Both the position numbers and the translations under genes were made by a program. 64,000 nucleotides of DNA from Yonghaparkia sp. Root332 (GTDB taxonomy: Bacteria > Actinomycetota > Actinomycetes > Actinomycetales > Microbacteriaceae): positions 584,957 through 648,956 of the forward strand of contig NZ_LMCX01000001.1 of the NCBI RefSeq assembly GCF_001425665.1. Direction: 5' to 3'. Below are positions 63,068-64,000 of the stretch, piece after piece; positions within the stretch are counted from its first letter, which is position 1; every line of letters begins with the position of its first letter. Under the pieces are notes generated by a model that made no database searches, was not told where the DNA came from, and saw nothing but the letters and a program-made list of their open reading frames with translations.

Positions 63068-63288
63068 CGCGCGGCGGGGCCCTCGGAACGTCTGAGCATT
63101 GCTCGCACCCCCGTTGAGGGGTAGACGGAACGGTCCAGTCTTGCTTTCGTCACTCTGAGGGGAATATCGTCGGGCTCGCCTGCGGAATCGGCTCACCCGA
63201 CGTTCGTCGATTCGCGCGGGCTGGGAGAGTACACACCTGGCGTTTCCTTGACTACCCCGTCGAGCGAATCAGTCTCAGAGTCGTACTG

Positions 63289-63411
63289 TTCCGAATACCT
63301 GCAGTACCCGAACACCCGAACACCCGACGGTCGTCGTTCCCCGACGACGGCCGACCGCTCGACCGTGATCTCCCCCGATCCCGATCGTGCGCTACCCGAA
63401 TACCCGAACAC
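63289..63411. repeat. Octamer repeats (T/C)ACCCGAA in the promoter region of a surface-protein gene
   Basis: TACCCGAA-CACCCGAA-CACCCGA runs at 63305-63327, and TACCCGAA-TACCCGAA-CAC at 63393-63411, with a related CCGAATACC at 63291-63299. Between them lies a GTCGTCG/CGACGAC hairpin (63330-63348). The rest of the 397-bp spacer 63068-63464 holds no gene. The repeats could be binding sites for a regulator of the gene at 63465. Confidence 0.6.
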
Positions 63412-63464
63412 TGAGCGCTGCCGGCCCGCTGGCGCGCTCGGCTCCGACCCCCCAGGAGCTCTTC

Positions 63465-64000
63465 ATGATGCGCACGCGCATTCTTGCCGCGGCGACCGCC
63501 GCTCTCCTCGCCCTCGGCATGGCCGCGGGCGGAGCGAGCCCCGCGCTGGCCGGCGGCAATCCCTCTAACACCAACGACCCCGACAACTGGGAGACCCTGA
63601 CCGGCGAGGTCTGCTACAAGGTCGAGCCCGTGACGCCCCCGTACGTTCTCCCGGCGAACACCCCCGGGTACACGTACTCGAAGGTGATCGTCAAGGCAGG
63701 CAGCAGCGGCAACAGCGTCACCAACGAGAACGCGGTGTACACCACCGACTCGATGGGAGGAGCGCTCACCCCGGGCGACTCGTTCGTCCACCCGGAGAAG
63801 GACAGCATCAGCCACGTGATCGTGTGCGAGATCCCGGCTGAGCCCGGCGTCGCCACCGCCGCCATCGACCTGACCGACCCCGACTGCTACATCGGCGCGA
63901 TGCTGGATGAGAGCGGCTTCACCTACACGAACAGCACCTACGTGATCGTGGACAGCGGTGCGGGCGACGGCACCTACGAGGTCGTCTTCACCGCCGAGGA
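63465..64000 (+). CDS. Secreted surface protein, N-terminal part (runs off the window)
   Basis: ATG at 63465 follows AGGAG at 63454-63458. The first 178 residues are visible. A Sec signal peptide (MMRTRILAAATAALLALG, cleavage at ALA-GG near 33) leads to a beta-rich exported domain with ETLTGEVCYKVEP, SKVIVKAGSSGNS and KDSISHVIVCEIP, a pattern common in actinobacterial wall-anchored adhesin-type proteins. A C-terminal sorting signal, if any, lies beyond the window. The reading frame is intact to the end. Confidence 0.8.
   Translation, partial: MMRTRILAAATAALLALGMAAGGASPALAGGNPSNTNDPDNWETLTGEVCYKVEPVTPPYVLPANTPGYTYSKVIVKAGSSGNSVTNENAVYTTDSMGGALTPGDSFVHPEKDSISHVIVCEIPAEPGVATAAIDLTDPDCYIGAMLDESGFTYTNSTYVIVDSGAGDGTYEVVFTAE

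Noticed and set aside
63305..63411. CRISPR-like array
   Set aside because: The repeat unit is only eight bases with no spacers, and no cas gene is near.

Overview
The window is chromosomal DNA from a high-GC actinobacterium, most likely a Microbacteriaceae-type organism. The case rests on dense GC-rich coding, many GTG starts and ATGA/GTGA start-stop overlaps, the oriC-dnaN-recF-dciA-gyrB-gyrA order, a CrgA/PknA/PknB/PbpA/RodA/PstP/Fha cell-wall signalling cluster, the NucS mismatch nuclease and a class E sortase. The left edge lies in the DnaA-box region in front of dnaN, so the window starts at or beside the replication origin and runs away from it.

Layout. 1-8.7 kb: origin spacer, dnaN-recF-dciA, gyrB, gyrA, a DUF3566 membrane protein, tRNA-Ile and tRNA-Ala. 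8.9-15.5 kb: a secreted EEP-fold hydrolase, then a two-component system (histidine kinase and OmpR-type regulator) facing an electron-transfer operon of two small exported proteins, ApbE flavin transferase and a fused ferric-reductase/ferredoxin-reductase. The shared promoter region holds an 11-bp-period direct repeat of the kind OmpR regulators bind. 15.5-19.6 kb: PpiA, rhomboid protease, CrgA, class E sortase, glutamine amidotransferase. 19.7-28.6 kb: one minus-strand operon fhaA-fhaB-pstP-rodA-pbpA-pknA-pknB that ties Ser/Thr phosphorylation to wall elongation and division.

28.7-32.3 kb: tRNA-Leu(CAG) followed by a 3.2-kb accessory island bounded by two 86-nt direct repeats that start exactly at the tRNA 3' end. 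The island carries an orphan Hint domain fused to a guanyl-specific RNase (RNase Sa/barnase type) toxin, a barstar-like immunity gene, an unknown protein and a DUF416-like protein. 32.3-37 kb: small housekeeping genes, then crtY and blh, which together would make beta-carotene and cleave it to retinal. 37-40.5 kb: a copper module (HMA chaperone, DUF305 lipoprotein, CopA) with two CsoR-type operators. 40.5-43.6 kb: a rearranged stretch. A ~1-kb unit made of the copA 3' end, spacer and C-terminal part of a GMC oxidoreductase is tandemly duplicated; one spacer carries two covarying hairpin elements and the other has been replaced by two AT-richer cargo genes.

43-49.5 kb: GMC oxidoreductase-aldehyde dehydrogenase operon facing a type III PKS-methyltransferase-FAD monooxygenase operon of the phenolic-lipid (SrsABC-like) type. 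49.5-64 kb: HAD phosphatase, NucS, SDR, MFS transporter with a collagen-like tail facing a LacI regulator, CsbD, the KtrB/KtrA potassium system with a leaderless promoter, MATE exporter, ArsR-MFS-M13 peptidase-serine hydrolase series, and the start of a secreted surface protein cut by the window end. No intact prophage, insertion sequence or CRISPR array is visible.
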